Source: Phoebastria nigripes (Eukaryota; Chordata; Aves; Procellariiformes; Diomedeidae). From it: DNA of 64,000 nt. The position numbers and the translations under genes were made by a program. The stretch spans positions 301,061 to 365,060 of the forward strand of contig JAYKAV010003131.1 in the NCBI GenBank assembly GCA_035582835.1, given 5' to 3'. Below are positions 39,591 to 52,320 of this stretch, piece by piece. The stretch's first letter is position 1, and the number at the start of each line of letters is the position of its first letter. Under the pieces are notes generated by a model. It made no database searches. It saw only the letters and a list, made by a program, of their open reading frames with translations, and had not been told where the DNA came from.

Positions 39591-40040
39591 TGTAGGGGAA
39601 ATTCAAATTGTAACTGCTCAGCAGTGGTAAATTTGTGACCAAGAAACGATCTGGCATGAAGGGCAAGAAGGCCCAACTGCAGAAGGGGTTAAACAGGCTG
39701 GGAGCAAGAATGCCAGAGACAGAATGACTCCCAGTTGTCTTGTAGCCATCCTGGTATACCAGCAAGCCCCCAGGGGCCACCTTTGGGCAGCAGAGCTGGA
39801 CCCAGGGATGAACCCAAGGGCAGGCTGAGGTGCCCTATGCAACCACTCACAGGACTGGTGCTGCGGAAGTGTATATAAGCCATCTGCTCATGAGGCATCT
39901 TTGCAGACTCCTTTTAGAACCACTTATTGCAGTAGGATTCTGCTCAATGCATTGTTCATTGATTTTTTTTTTTTTTTTTATATTTAAGCACAAACATGTG
40001 TTTCATTCCCCCTGAGGGGTACAATAAAAATTCCCCAACA
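39591..40040 (+). mobile_element. Solo LTR D, distinct retroviral LTR with 4-bp target duplication
   Basis: A 450-bp segment that begins TGTAGGGGAA and ends TTCCCCAACA, so its ends form an inverted repeat (TGTnGGGGAA). It is flanked by GTAG on both sides (39587-39590 and 40041-40044). A G+C-rich U3-like part is followed by a TATATAAG box (39872-39879), and an AATAAA signal lies at 40023-40028, both on the plus strand. It shares no visible sequence with LTRs A-C. A 4-bp duplication would fit a class I (ERV1-like) element. The very short segment after AATAAA is unusual. No internal retroviral sequence adjoins it. The overlapping open frames here are compositional. Confidence 0.75.
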
Positions 40041-41483
40041 GTAGTTTAACCAGTAGAACATCACTTACTATTTTAACGAATGTTTGATTTTCTTCTGAGT
40101 CTTGCAGTTAGGCTTTGAAAATAAAATCTCTGTTCAGTCTGAAGGAATAACACAATTCCTCCTTCATTACAAAGTCCATGTTCTAATACAGATAGTACAT
40201 TATGATCTGGCATATCATTACTTCTCTCAGTCATGACAAAGATTAATTGCAGGAAAAATGCCAGTCAATTATTTGATTAGAAGAAATTTAAGTGGATCAT
40301 GATACTGTCTTTCAAATACTTTTAGGCAGACATTAAAGGATGCTATAAAATAGACCACTATTTATATTCCAAGCAGGTAACACACTGAGTGTTTACCACC
40401 CACTGCCATTTACCATCCATTTACCTGGTCATGTTTTATGAGAGATTACAGTTTAAGAAACATTCAGTATTTTACAGTGTTCTATTCTGAAAAAGGATTT
40501 TGCACTAAATAGTACCTGATTTTCTAACTGAAACTGTCCATTACTGCAAGTATGGTTTTAGCATGGTTTTAGCAGTGGGGTTCCAAAGTCAGAGGAACTC
40601 CTTCTTCACCACCGCTTCCTCCTACACATACCCTCTACTGGCAAGTGGCAGGGTACGAAGATAAAGATCACAGGAACATTTCAAAATCCTCATGAGTCTG
40701 GGTCTTCCAGGTTTAAGATTATTTTGTGTTATGTTTATCCAACTTGAATGATTGAGAAAAGGAGACATATCCAACTTGAAATGTTGTTTTCCAAATGTAC
40801 TTCTACATTAATTAAAGCCACAAAAATAATATAAATAATTAAATATATATGGAATCAGTAAATCATAACACCTCTGCTACTATCAAACAACAATACAGGT
40901 GTGAAAGATGAATCTCTCATTAAAAAAATATTTGCTGATAAGCGGCTAAAGCATTCAACAAGATATGGATACAAATAACTATAAATAACTGTAGAAGCAA
41001 ACATGTAAATATGAACGTCATATTCAGCATTTCCTAAGTAAACCATTGTGATCCATCATACTATCAGTTTACCAATACTAGTTCACTGGTAGATTTTTGA
41101 ATCATGCCTTTCAATCTATAATGTTCAAGTATGCACAACCACACGCTGAAACTTGACATAATTTAATTCCACTCAACATATATTTTCAGCACCTGCAGCA
41201 GTATCTTAGAAACACATCCACTGAGACATTACAAAAATATATTAGAAATGTCAAAACAGAAACTACCGCCTTCAGTACCTCCATCACACATGCACACTTT
41301 ACTAGAGGTGAGAGTTAGATCAGAGAATTCTCTGTTAGAATTTCTCAATCTGTCCTTACCTAGAATATCTACAGAGAATAAATTACCATCCTTCCCAAGA
41401 AACAAAATGTTGTCAAATTTCTAAGTAGTCGCTGCAAAGATAGAAGAAGAAGGAAAGCAATCTTTGCCACAGTGGATTTCCTG

Positions 41484-41509
41484 CCCCCCCCCCCCCCAAA
41501 AAAAAAAAA
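41484..41509. repeat. Poly-C / poly-A tract
   Basis: Fourteen Cs directly followed by twelve As. Confidence 0.9.
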
Positions 41510-44500
41510 CATGACACAAGGTGGTGGAAGAAAGCTTACTTTCTACCGCATTATCCTAAGGGTAACAGAGATCAAGTTCAGCATAACTGTGAATCCATCC
41601 CTTACCCATTGCTCAAAATTTGGGGCAGTCTGACTGGATATCTAGCACTTCTGGGCTACAGCAAGCTAGCAAATAGATGTAGACATTTTGCAAAGGGTTC
41701 AAAAATAACAACCCTTCATTGCAGATGGCACAAAAATGTGCATATTGGTACTTGCACATCAATCATCTTTTTCCCCAGTCTCTATCTTTTAAATTCTTTG
41801 TTTTCCTGTCCAAGAAGAATGAATCAGGACACAGTAAAGCACAGCTATACAGCATAAGAATGATCTATGAGACAATCACAGTTCACAGAAGTCAAAACAA
41901 GTTTACAGTTCAGTACAGATGAGTTTTTTTGAGCCCTCGGGAAGAAAAGAGAAAAAAGAGGAAGTCATCATGCCCCAAAGCACATTAACAGTAGGAGTAG
42001 ATGATAAAAAGTGATCTGTAAAAGAAATTTATACATTTCCTAACATATCTTAAAGGCTTCTTCAGGAGAGTGCTATAGTTACCTTTAACCTGTCACCTGT
42101 GCCTAGGACATCTGAGAGTTACACTTATTTACTGCTATATGCACTATAAGTTTCATCCAACCAAAAAAAGTACATCAATAGTCTCTTACAGTAACGGTGG
42201 GGCTATCAAATCCAAACAAAGGTTTGGTAGCTGATTCATCTATCATTTAATTTCTTCTGTATTTTGTTTTACTTAATTACTTACTGAAGTCAGAATAACA
42301 TTTTTACAGCACTGTGCCATGAGCAAAACCCTGTCATAGTCCTCTTCTTGTGCCAGGCTCATCACTGTCATCCAGAACTTCCAAAAGTACATTAGGAAAT
42401 GAGACCACAAACCACGGTGGTTCTGTTTCTCCTATTGCACAGGCAAAGAAACATATTCAGTGACACACATTTATGTTTATAGATATGTTTTATGTAAGGG
42501 TAAACAAGCTAAAATCATGGGTTAGTATTTGCAAACAAGTTTTATGATGATCCCTCCTTTCTCCAAGAGATCTGTTCTCAGTCTTAATTACTGGAGGACA
42601 TGTCTACTCTGTGGAAAAGCAGACTCTGAGGCAGACTTTGCTTGGGGACAGACATGTAATCACTGCAGGCTACAGTAAAGCTCCAGAGCACACTGGCATG
42701 GTGCAACTGAAAAACAGCCCTACAAATTCCACATTCAGGCTGATAAAACTAAGTTACTGCAACACACCTTGTCAATTGGAGGGCAGAGCTCAGCAACCTC
42801 CAATGTGCTCCACCGCATTTAGATACTCCTGAAAGTACCAAGTTTTGAGGGGCTATTTCACCCTTGAAAATTAAAATCAATCATCTTGATGGTTTTAAAA
42901 AAAAATGTTACCATTGGCTCAGGAAAACAGAGCAGTAGTTTTTCACTGCAGGCATATAAATTCCCTAACCACAGGAACTAGCTAAAATTCTAAATGTCTT
43001 TTTCTCCTCATATTTATTTTTTGTCAAGTGGGACAAATGAGTGATTCTTGTTTGTTACACAGTTCTGTATCTGAGTCCTCCAAACAAGGCAAAATGAAAA
43101 GACTGGTACATAGAAAGGAAATAAAGAGACCAGTTATATTCAAACTATGCAACATATCACTCTTGAATGAATATTCAGCTCATTGTTTCTAAAGCTTTTA
43201 TTCAATATTTATTTAGGCAAAGCTCCCATTGATTTCCCTAGGAGCTTTAGTTGAGTAAGGACATTGAGAAGCAGTGTTGTTTTCCGTTGATTTAAAAAAA
43301 TAATCTTAGTTACTAAAGATTGCATTTTTTTCTAAAAAAAGAATGACAAGTAAGTCTCACCATGATTACAAAACTATTGCAAACTAGACTGCTGCATAGT
43401 AGATAGGCATCCTGTCACTGATCAGGAAAAGAAATTACAGTGAGAGCCACAGTTTGCTGGCTTGGAGCATGAAGGGGCTTCCTATCCTGTATAACAGTCC
43501 ATCTATAACCATCATCAGATGCTGGATAGTAAAAAGGCTTTAAAGTAACCAAAAAAGTACCAGGAAACTTTTATCTGGTTTATTACTGTTTTGTGAAAAC
43601 AAATGCTGTAGTATTCTGCTGATTTTGTTCATAATACAGTTTCTTTTCACTCTATGCTTTCTTTAGAAGCAAAAAAGACACATGTTTTGACAAGACTGGG
43701 GTTAAAATGGAGCTTTAATCATGGTTTGTCGAAGCGGCAGAAAGATCAGACTGTCTCAGGTCGGTAAAATCAGCAATTCCAGCTTATTTAAGTTAATGAA
43801 ATTATCACTTTACCAGAACACTGCGTATGGTCAAAATACCTGTATATTTCATCCTTTCAGGAGTGAAAGATGCTCTCACTAGTAGGACATTTCCAGCTCC
43901 TCACTTAGTCCCTATATTTTGTCTAGGACTATAAATAGCAGCAGCCTTAACCCTTGGGAAATCAAGGAGAACCCACTTACCCAAACACAGACAAGGGAGA
44001 GTCTGGGAGCTTCAACACCAAACATGAATGCATTGGGTATAGCCGGTGATGACTGTACAAGGCAGTCAGTACTGCTTGCTATATATTTTTCTAACATGCA
44101 TTTAGAGTAGGATATTTTGATGGAACTGGAACCCATCTTATGTAAGTTTGGATGTCTACAAAGCCTACAGCTGGCCTAGTTATCCTGACTTAGAGTCATA
44201 ATCAGTGATGAGACAAATGGCACTTCTACACTGCAAACGGCCTTATACTAGATAACTAACTTTGCATGCTATTTCTTCCTTCAATCTTCTGCATGACTTC
44301 TTCCTATAAGAACTATTTTTTCTCTCATATGACTAAAAAGGGACTTAGCTAGCTCAGAAGCAAACATCCACCTTTCAGATTTTTAATTTTAGACAGGTAA
44401 ATCCCAATTTTCCTGTCTCTGCAGAAGCCATCAGAGTTCATCATATATCTCAAAAGTAAGGCGTATTTGCTAATAAATGAAGCAGTGAAAATCCAGGAAA

Positions 44501-47500
44501 AGTCTCCCTTCTGCAGCTCCTAGATAGTTATTTCTAATTCAAAATATCTTCCAGCTTCAAATTAGTATTTTCTTATTAATACTGCATAGCAGTAAACATC
44601 ATATGACCTCTACCATAATTCGTAATCCTGAAGAAAAAAACTTTCTCCTCTCCTCTTCTCAAAACTATCAGATAATTACAGAATATCCATGTTGATCATA
44701 TGCAGTCTAATGTAACAGATGATACAGCACAATGCTGTAGGTGAATTAACCAAAGTGATTCAGGCTCCCCGTATGCAACTCAGCCTGTCTACAGCATCAC
44801 TTTTATAGCGCGTGTTACCCTCTGAAGGTCTTACTCTTGCTGTCTTGTTCAAAACGTCTGCTCTAGACCTTCTCTAATAATAACTTATTCTGTTTGCTCT
44901 CCTAGTGAGATTGTTTATTAGATTATATGGCATCTGAGTGATAATATTTTTTGTACCCTGTTTAACCACATATTTTGTAAGACTTCATTTTTTTTGTTGT
45001 TTAGAATTTTCTTTAAAGGTATATTTTCACAATAACTCTGAAGAGGTCAACCAGATACAGCTGGGGATTTTTGGCGGCAAATTTTAAACGTAATTGGGAT
45101 AAAATCTTTATAAAATCATATTTTTAGGCACAACTTAGACTTTGAAAGACACTTTTTATTTACATTTAAAAGTGGACAGATAAACACCTGAAAAAGAGGA
45201 AGATCTTTTTCAGCTATCAGCTGAATAAAGAATGATATTAAGTAATAAGAATAAATTTAAATATTCCAACATGTTGTTTCTAATCTGTTTTTCCCTCAAG
45301 ATCCCATACGCAAATATGTTAATTGCTAAAAGATTGTTATAGAAACAAACAGGCACCCTAACAGCAAAGAACAAGCAATAGCTTATTCTTGAGCACAGCC
45401 AAATAACGAGATCTACTTAATAAAAAAGTAATTAGACCCGCTACCCAGCTGGATAGATTTCCTAACCGTATATTTTCCTCTACCCTTTGAGATTTATAAG
45501 TCTAGAGGTAGTTTTCTTCACTAGTCTATTAAGTGACTATGATATTTAAATAATAATTCTGTAGTGACTAATTTTAATCTATTTAAAATGTCAGAAGTTT
45601 CCAGGATTTCAATCACTTTTCAAATTATTGCACTGAAAATACTCATTAAGTAGAATACAAACAGTATCATTTTTACCTCCCAGTCTACACTGCATTTTGC
45701 TTACTGAAAAATAGCATAGCAGTTTGTAATAAACACTGAAAACTGTCTTCTGAAAAGCAAAATAATTGGACAACAACCCTCCTCTGCATTTCACAGATTT
45801 AACTCAAGGTTACTGGCATAGGTTTCAACTGAGGGAAGCAGACCTGCAGAGTATTCCTTGGACAAACATTAGTCTGTAATGCTATACTTGCACTTATATA
45901 AAACACAAACACACAACAGATAAGTAAGCATGATTAAATACATAAGTATAAAACACTGCAGAGTTGAAATTTCAGTTAACTGCAATTGGTTAAACCCTAG
46001 TGTTAAAGCTGTTATCATTTTTTTACAAACAAATAAAGCAAAACCATTTTCATCGTGACAACATACTGTATCTCCTATACATTTTATGTTATTTTCAAGT
46101 TTAGAGAGACAGCTTTTGTCATAATGACATTTATGTAACACATGCTAGCATACTGAGACACACATATCTCTCTTTCAATTTTAATCTAGAAGTCATCCAG
46201 AGGCCCTAACTGCCAAAGTTACAAGTTGTAAGTTACAAAAAGTATTTTATATTCAAGAACTACCAGATCAATCTACCAAAACATTTAACCTTAATCATAT
46301 TTAACAGTGCAAAAAACCAAGTAATTGCACAGAAACTTGTAAAATCAATGTTATCACTATTGGTTTGGTTTTCCTTCCCTCTTCATAGAACAACTGAAAA
46401 CTGAGAGGGAAGAGCAAATTTTAACTTTTTACTTCAGAAACCTCTTAAATAAAGTTACCGTGTACTTCTGGAGTCACCGACAGACATGACTAATTTTAGA
46501 ATTTGGTATTTCTTTATCATTCTTAACAAATAGCCTGGTGTGTTCTAGGAAGGAGAGCCCTTTGAATTAGTGATGGATTTCACTGCCCCCACCTCTATTA
46601 TCACCTTGTTAGATGAGAGCAACTAACAAGGAATAAACATATAAAAGTACTGAGAAGCAGTTCTAACTTTCCCTCAAAACAGAGCTCTAATCCTGTGCGA
46701 TACTGCACACTAAACTCTCAAACTTGCAAGTAGCACCAAAGCACAGGGTAATTTTTGGGAAAAAGAAAATAAATATTTGAAAGATGTAATGCTTCTCGAG
46801 CATTCAAGTGTTCTTTAATTTGCTTGTTTGGATTGGGGAGGCAGCAGGGAGCACCCCTGGAGACTCCCTCTCTCAGGGGTGAGAAGGGATGGGGGAGACA
46901 TTTGACCTATTTTTTCCCATCTATACTTGTTAGAAGCTATGAAATTGTGACTGTTGAAGCTCTTACAGAAGATGAAGCAGTGGGAAGAATACTGGCAAAT
47001 ATATCATATGAGATATATTAATATACGACAAACTATTTGTTGTTTTCTACTGCAGCATAGAAGCATTCGGAAAAAATACTAATCTTGAGCATTGTACCTC
47101 ATATACACTGATAGAAGTGTACATGATTTTCTAAGATATAGGTAATTGGATACAACACCTTAGTTAAAGGTTGTCTTTCTTGTGGATGAACATAGATGTA
47201 CGCTTACAGCTACTTACTATACAAGAAAGCCAAATGGCCATGACTGCAGAATTATCAAGATGTGAAGAAGTTAGTGATTACTCTGGAACTCCTGCCTGGT
47301 ACTTAACTAAAACACAGTAGACCCTAACACATAATGCAAATGTTGTCACTAGCACTCACAACATACTTTACATATAACCTACTGCATTTTCTTTTTACGG
47401 CTGATTCCATCCCACTTTGAGAATGTCATTACTTGTCTGTCACTATCCATCAATCATGACCAAATTTGCTCCATCCATCCTGCTGACTGAGCTCAGGGAC

Positions 47501-48249
47501 AAATATGTTCATGGGAATTTGAAAGCCTAGAGCAATGGGATGCAAATTGTTGATTACACTCAGTGTAGTCAACCCAAGGCCTTTCTGTGAATTCTGAACC
47601 TTGAAAGTCTGAAATAAATTTTAACAGATCTTTCCATTGGTATTGGTTTAGATTTGATGTTGATACAAGCTTTTGATGTTACTGTACTAAAAACATGCAA
47701 AATATACTAGAGATGCCTGTAATGTTTTAGTCATGTAAATAATTGCCCAGAGATGACCTGATCTCTGATGGGGTCTCCATTGCTGTCAAAGAGCAGAGAT
47801 AGATAATAATAAATAGAAGATAAATAATAATGAGGCTAAAAGAAAATTAAGGAAGTTTCTACTTTCTCCTCCCCCACAGTTCACATCAACCACAAACTAA
47901 TGGTAAAAGAATCACATTTTAACTTAAATTTTTTGTGATAAACAGCATTTTAGTATATTTTTAATGTGATTTCATAAAGTTGTAACATAGTCTACGGAAC
48001 TGTTTGGTACTGATGATTAACATCAGAATGAAATTATTTTCTAAATGAAGATATAATATTTTTCTTGTAGCAAGTAATCTCTTCCCTGGGGATATTACTT
48101 GTACCATGACTTGCATCTGATAATATAATTAAGGTATGTGATCACTCAGTCCCCTATTTGAAAACTTCAGCATCATTAACAGTCATTTTCTGTCAGCTTT
48201 AGAGTAGGTCTTCTATTGTAGCATTAGCAAGAAATCCCTGATGTTTAAA

Positions 48250-48281
48250 AACAATAACAACAGTAATAATAATAATAAAAA
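48250..48281. repeat. (AAT)n / (AAC)n microsatellite
   Basis: Short trinucleotide-like repeat of AAC, then AAT units. Confidence 0.75.
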
Positions 48282-48888
48282 CTTCTGCATTTATACAAAT
48301 TATGATCATTGCAGTACAAATATGAAAACCTGAATTGATAAAAGCTTCTGTAAAACTGGAGAGTTTTAACAAAGAGAAGTAGGTACAAAGAGGTGAGAAT
48401 TTACATGGAAAGTCCCTAATTTGTTCTCTTTATTTCCATTTACCATCAAAATTAACCTTAATAATTTTTAGTCACAGTTGAATTGATGTGTGTAGAGGGT
48501 TTAATTATGTTTTGTGCAACACTTCAGTTTTAGAGAGTTTCAAAAAAAAAAGTACTGCACCTATTAGAGTACCAATTTCTGGCAAGTTCCCCAGGGCTGA
48601 TTTAGTAACTTGCTGATTTACAGCTGTTTCCTAGCTCCAGTGAAAAAAACTTACAGGAGTACTTGCTTTAATCCTTCATTTAAAACTCACACTTGACCTT
48701 ATACAGTTACTTACTCAGGGCTGTGCACTTCAAACTTCTTTCAAATGCTTTGGAAGTACAGTTCTTTGGGAGGAAGAAAGCATAGGAAAACATGAAGCAG
48801 ACTACTACAGACCTTTTAGAAGATATGAGTTTCCAGCAGCAATTATTACCTCTCTTGGCTGGAAGTGTCAGTGTTATTTTTCAGGGGG

Positions 48889-48980
48889 AAAAAAAAAAAA
48901 AAAAAAANAAAAAAAAAAAAAAAAAAAACAAACACAAAAACAAAAACAAAAAAACAACAAAAACAAACCCAAAATAAACC
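48889..48980. repeat. Poly-A tract grading into (ACAAA)n
   Basis: About 40 As with an undetermined base at 48908, followed by AAACA/ACAAA units. It resembles an expanded retroposon tail, but no recognisable element precedes it on either strand. Its length is probably unreliable in the assembly. Confidence 0.85.
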
Positions 48981-51670
48981 CCCAGAAATAAACTTTCATA
49001 TTCTAGATGATAGGGTCTGTTACCTTCAGATAACCTAAGAACTTCAAAATCATTTTACTCAAAAGAAGAATACTGTGATTCCTTTAAGATAGAAATAATT
49101 CTGAACACATCAATTTTTGATCCAAGAAATTTTCTTTATACAAAGAAATTTTGACTTAGGAACATTAGCATTGACACTTCAAGGTGAAGTGTAAAGGTCT
49201 TTTCTTTGGTCTTTTCTTAATGGCAGCTGGTCTGAAGAAGGACAAAGCAAAACTTAGGTATTCAGGATCTGATATTAAAGAACAAACCATAAAATTAAAA
49301 GAAGAAAAATAGATTAATTTAGAGGAAGAATTAAAAAAAGAAAAATCCTATTTTCTTTGATGATTGGCAGCCTACTGGACAATCTAGCCATCAAAATTCA
49401 TGCAAGAAAACTGAACTTTACCTGGTTTTGTAAACGTATTTCAATACATTAATGCCAATAGTAGAACCACCTACTGAAAAGGATTTCAATTCCTGATCAA
49501 CTTCTCAAGAAGAAAGGAGTAAAGTAAGTTCAAGTGAGTAGATGATGGCTGCTGCCTGTATCTGCTGTAATCAGTAATTATGAAAAACCTTTTCTCCTGA
49601 GGTCATTTTATGAAACCTAACACACTCACCAAATTCATACCTTGGTACTTGAGATGGAAACCATCACTTTTAAAACAAACTAACTCTCCCACAGAAATGT
49701 TCACTTCCAAAATAATATATATATAAAGGGATTTTTTTTTTTTTTCCAGATTAGATATTGGAAAGGAATAATATGCATTAAATTGGCCAAGTTCTCTTCA
49801 CATGTTAGCACTCACTCCTTCTTAATTTAAATAATTTCATTTACTCTTCCACAATCAGTTTCCTTGCCTATAGCATGGGGAGAGTTCTTACTTTTTCAGT
49901 TCAGATGAGTGTTTTGACATAGGAGTTAGGACTTATTCATAAATAAAAATACAATACATTTATACATACTAGCATATACGTGAAAAATCTGTTCATTCAA
50001 GTCACTCATTTGATACTGTAATTGAGTTTGGCTTGGTTTTGAGAAGTATTTGAGAAAGCCAGTAGTAAATGTATTTCATACCTGATTTGTTTTATCCTTC
50101 ATAATTCTGTATTGGGAAGAAGCTTGAGCCTTTGCCTCAAACCTTGCTTCCTAAATTGTAAGAGTGACCTCTAGTGCTTTACTGCTTTGCTGTGTGATGC
50201 AAGTCTTTTTTGTAATGACTTTAATATGCCTCCCTGTAAGCAACTGATTTAGTTTTGTGTATAGTGCCAAATGCTATTAATGTGCAATTCAATTATCATG
50301 GTCTTGTGAAAATGGATGTATTCATAAACTGTACAATGCAGAATGATGAAGAGAATTAAAGCTGCGGCTGGATTGCAGCAGGGTGTATAACAAGAGGAAC
50401 TTAGTATTCATGTTTAGGGCTACACTATGCACTTGAGTATCAAATGAGATATCATTACTGAATGACAGCACAAGATCATTTTGGTGCTGCAATGTGAATG
50501 TCTGGCTCATGGGAGCATGTTTAGTTTACAAACTATCCATATGCAAAACCCTAGGCTATAGACCCATAGAGCACTTCAAACTTCTCTGCCACTGCTCAAA
50601 TGTTTCCAGGGAGCTGTCCCCTGCCACTGGGCTGTAAGGTTATTCCTGAACATTCCTCCTTGATTTGGCATGCACTTTCTTCCCATAGAGGCATTGCTCC
50701 TGCCCTCCCCATCCCTGTGATGCACAACCAGTGCCTTAACAGGAAGGGGAGAAAATATGCTCAGTTCAGGTTATGAGCATCTGGCATTTAGGCTACTGTT
50801 CTACCACATGTATGCAAAATGAAATCTTTCAGCTTGCTGAAGCTGAATCAATTGGAACAAGAATAGCTCAGAACTGTTACTGAATGATAAAACCCCTGAA
50901 AATTAGTTTGTTGATAAGTTTTTTCTTTTTTTTTTTTTTAATTTAAAGATAATTAATCTAATTCAACACTGAAACCAGAGCTTTTCAGGTATATATTGGA
51001 TTTGCCTCCTAGAGGGCAGATTGTCTTTAAAACTGTAATCACTATTTTTATTTTGCAATACCACCCTACTGGTTAACTATGAATTACTCATTTTCTAAAA
51101 AACTTTCTGCTGGAACTGATAGCGTTCTCTTCTTTAGTCATGCATGAACAATACTCCCTAAGCAATCAAAGCAGAGACCATAAAGTCTTGCTATCCACAT
51201 TTTTCCTTGTTATATTTGTACTGCACAGTAATGTCCATTAGAGTTATATGAGTGCCAGCTTAATTCAGGAGATGCAGATACCTGCCTTCAAAATTATAAA
51301 TTGCTAAAAACCAAGCTGAAACATTACACAATAGAAATCTGCCAGTAATTTCCACGTACGACACAATTCCTTGGAAAATGCTGCACTTACAAACAGAAAA
51401 CAAAAATGAAAATGGGGCTGAACATGCATCCCTTAGTAAAATGCTGCTTTCAGACACTCATAGGCTGTAAGCTTTATAAACAATATTCTGTACATAGACT
51501 CATGACAAAAATCTATAGAAGGATTTTAGAACATTTTCAGCATAGCAACTTGATGTCATGATTTCAAAGCAGTAAGCATTTGTCTGAAAAATAATATTTA
51601 TTCTAAATGCAAACAAAATATCCCAGAAGTTTTCAAAACACTCTGGATTAAGTTTTAAATCATATGCAAT
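48981..51670. other. First 2.7 kb of intron 1 after exon 1 (on the gene's strand)
   Basis: This promoter-proximal intronic DNA has a somewhat higher G+C segment at 50560-50770. No gene or mobile element is recognisable. It is a plausible place for intronic enhancers, but nothing in the sequence alone proves one. Confidence 0.45.
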
Positions 51671-51676
51671 ACTTAC

Positions 51677-51761
51677 ATTTATTCCCTGCCACTGCTGTGT
51701 GCCAGTTATGAACAGATAGGAGAAACAGCAGCTTCAAGAAGATTTCTGTGACAGAATCCAT
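51677..51761 (-). CDS. CNTNAP4: CNTNAP4-like exon 1: start codon and signal peptide (5' partial CDS)
   Basis: This exon encodes the N-terminus of a contactin-associated protein, a single-pass neuronal adhesion receptor that enters the secretory pathway. Read on the minus strand, ATG at 51761 opens 28 codons plus one base. The product starts MDSVTEIF, has the hydrophobic core FLKLLFLLSV, then HNWHTAVAGNK, with likely signal cleavage near AVA/GN. The reading ends ...AAT AAA T at a consensus donor GTAAGT (51676-51671), giving a phase-1 intron; the split codon completes as Tyr (T+AT) with exon 2. From memory, human CNTNAP4 begins MGSVTGAVLK, continues LLLLSTQNW and ends AGNSY, which aligns without gaps (SVT, LK, LLS, NW, AGN, Y). 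The start has a strong context (A at -3, G at +4), and the frame is closed upstream by TGA at 51824-51822. Paralogues CNTNAP3 and CNTNAP5 share parts of this pattern but fit less well in exon 2. Confidence 0.87.
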
Positions 51762-51769
51762 GTTAACAT
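51734..51769 (-). promoter_or_regulatory. Short upstream ORF overlapping the main start codon
   Basis: An ATG lies 8 nt upstream of the CNTNAP4-like start, in a different frame. It runs 11 codons (MLTWILSQKSS) to TGA inside exon 1. Its context is weak (T at -3, T at +4), while the main start is strong, so most ribosomes would be expected to pass it by leaky scanning. Whether it is conserved or used is unknown. Confidence 0.4.
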
Positions 51770-52233
51770 TCACTGAGGCACCCGAAAGAACCAGAGTATT
51801 AGGAAACAGCTGCTCTGTACTTCAGTCCTGCTCCTGCGTCTTCTTCTCACTGCCTCTCTCTGCCTCTTCTCGCAGTGCTTCCCTGTGGCCAGACACCTCA
51901 GTCAAATGCACGCCACATCTCCTCACACATACACACACACCTCCAAATCTGCTTTTCCCCCTAACAACAGCAATCCCTGAAGAGCAGCAGCGAGAATCTC
52001 TCCTTCAATTTCACAGAATCAGTCAGGGCTAAACTGCCAGACGCCCCGGCACCGCTCGCTGACTGAAGCCTCACGCTCGCAGCGCGTCCTGGACACCCCT
52101 TGTGGTGACAGATAGGAAATGTGGGGCTCTGGTGAAAGCCAGACAATAAGACCGAGCAGCCAGCACATGAGCACTGAGACACAGCCGCTTGCTGGGTGCT
52201 AGCCCTGGCCAGTTCTTTGTCATTATCTCTTTT

Positions 52234-52274
<41 letters not shown>

Positions 52275-52320
52275 GAGGGAAGGGGAGAGCATTAGCAGTG
52301 TATGCTGCCGTTCCGTTCTT
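51762..52320 (-). promoter_or_regulatory. Probable 5' UTR and promoter of the CNTNAP4-like gene
   Basis: This stretch lies directly upstream of the minus-strand start codon. It is richer in G+C than the surrounding DNA and contains eight CpG dinucleotides within 45 bp (52042-52086), an unusual density here. A 44-bp T tract (52230-52273) lies at its far side. No convincing minus-strand TATA box was seen, which suits a CpG-type neuronal promoter. The transcription start cannot be placed by reading alone, so the boundary between UTR and promoter is not resolved. An out-of-frame upstream ATG at 51769 opens an 11-codon frame that overlaps the main start. Confidence 0.6.
52230..52273. repeat. Poly-T tract at the promoter flank
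   Basis: A T tract on the plus strand with one interrupting C at 52235, followed by 38 uninterrupted Ts. It lies about 470 bp upstream of the start codon of the minus-strand gene. It might be an old retroposon tail or a nucleosome-excluding tract. Its length may be inaccurate in a draft assembly. Confidence 0.9.

Larger units (their letters stand above)
40045..48888. other. Intron 1 stretch without recognised genes
   Basis: AT-rich sequence containing a C/A homopolymer pair (41484-41509) and a small AAT repeat (48250-48281). A frame at 46824-47021 is open but unrecognised. I see no mobile element with definable ends. Confidence 0.55.

Noticed and set aside
39571..39898. Three overlapping minus-strand frames of 69-74 codons
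   Set aside because: They fall in the G+C-rich U3-like part of LTR D and show no protein family features.
46824..47021. A 65-codon plus-strand frame ending with an acidic segment (VEALTEDEAVGRILANISYE)
   Set aside because: It reads like protein, but there is no splice support or family match and the first half is G-rich low-complexity text. I judged it chance.
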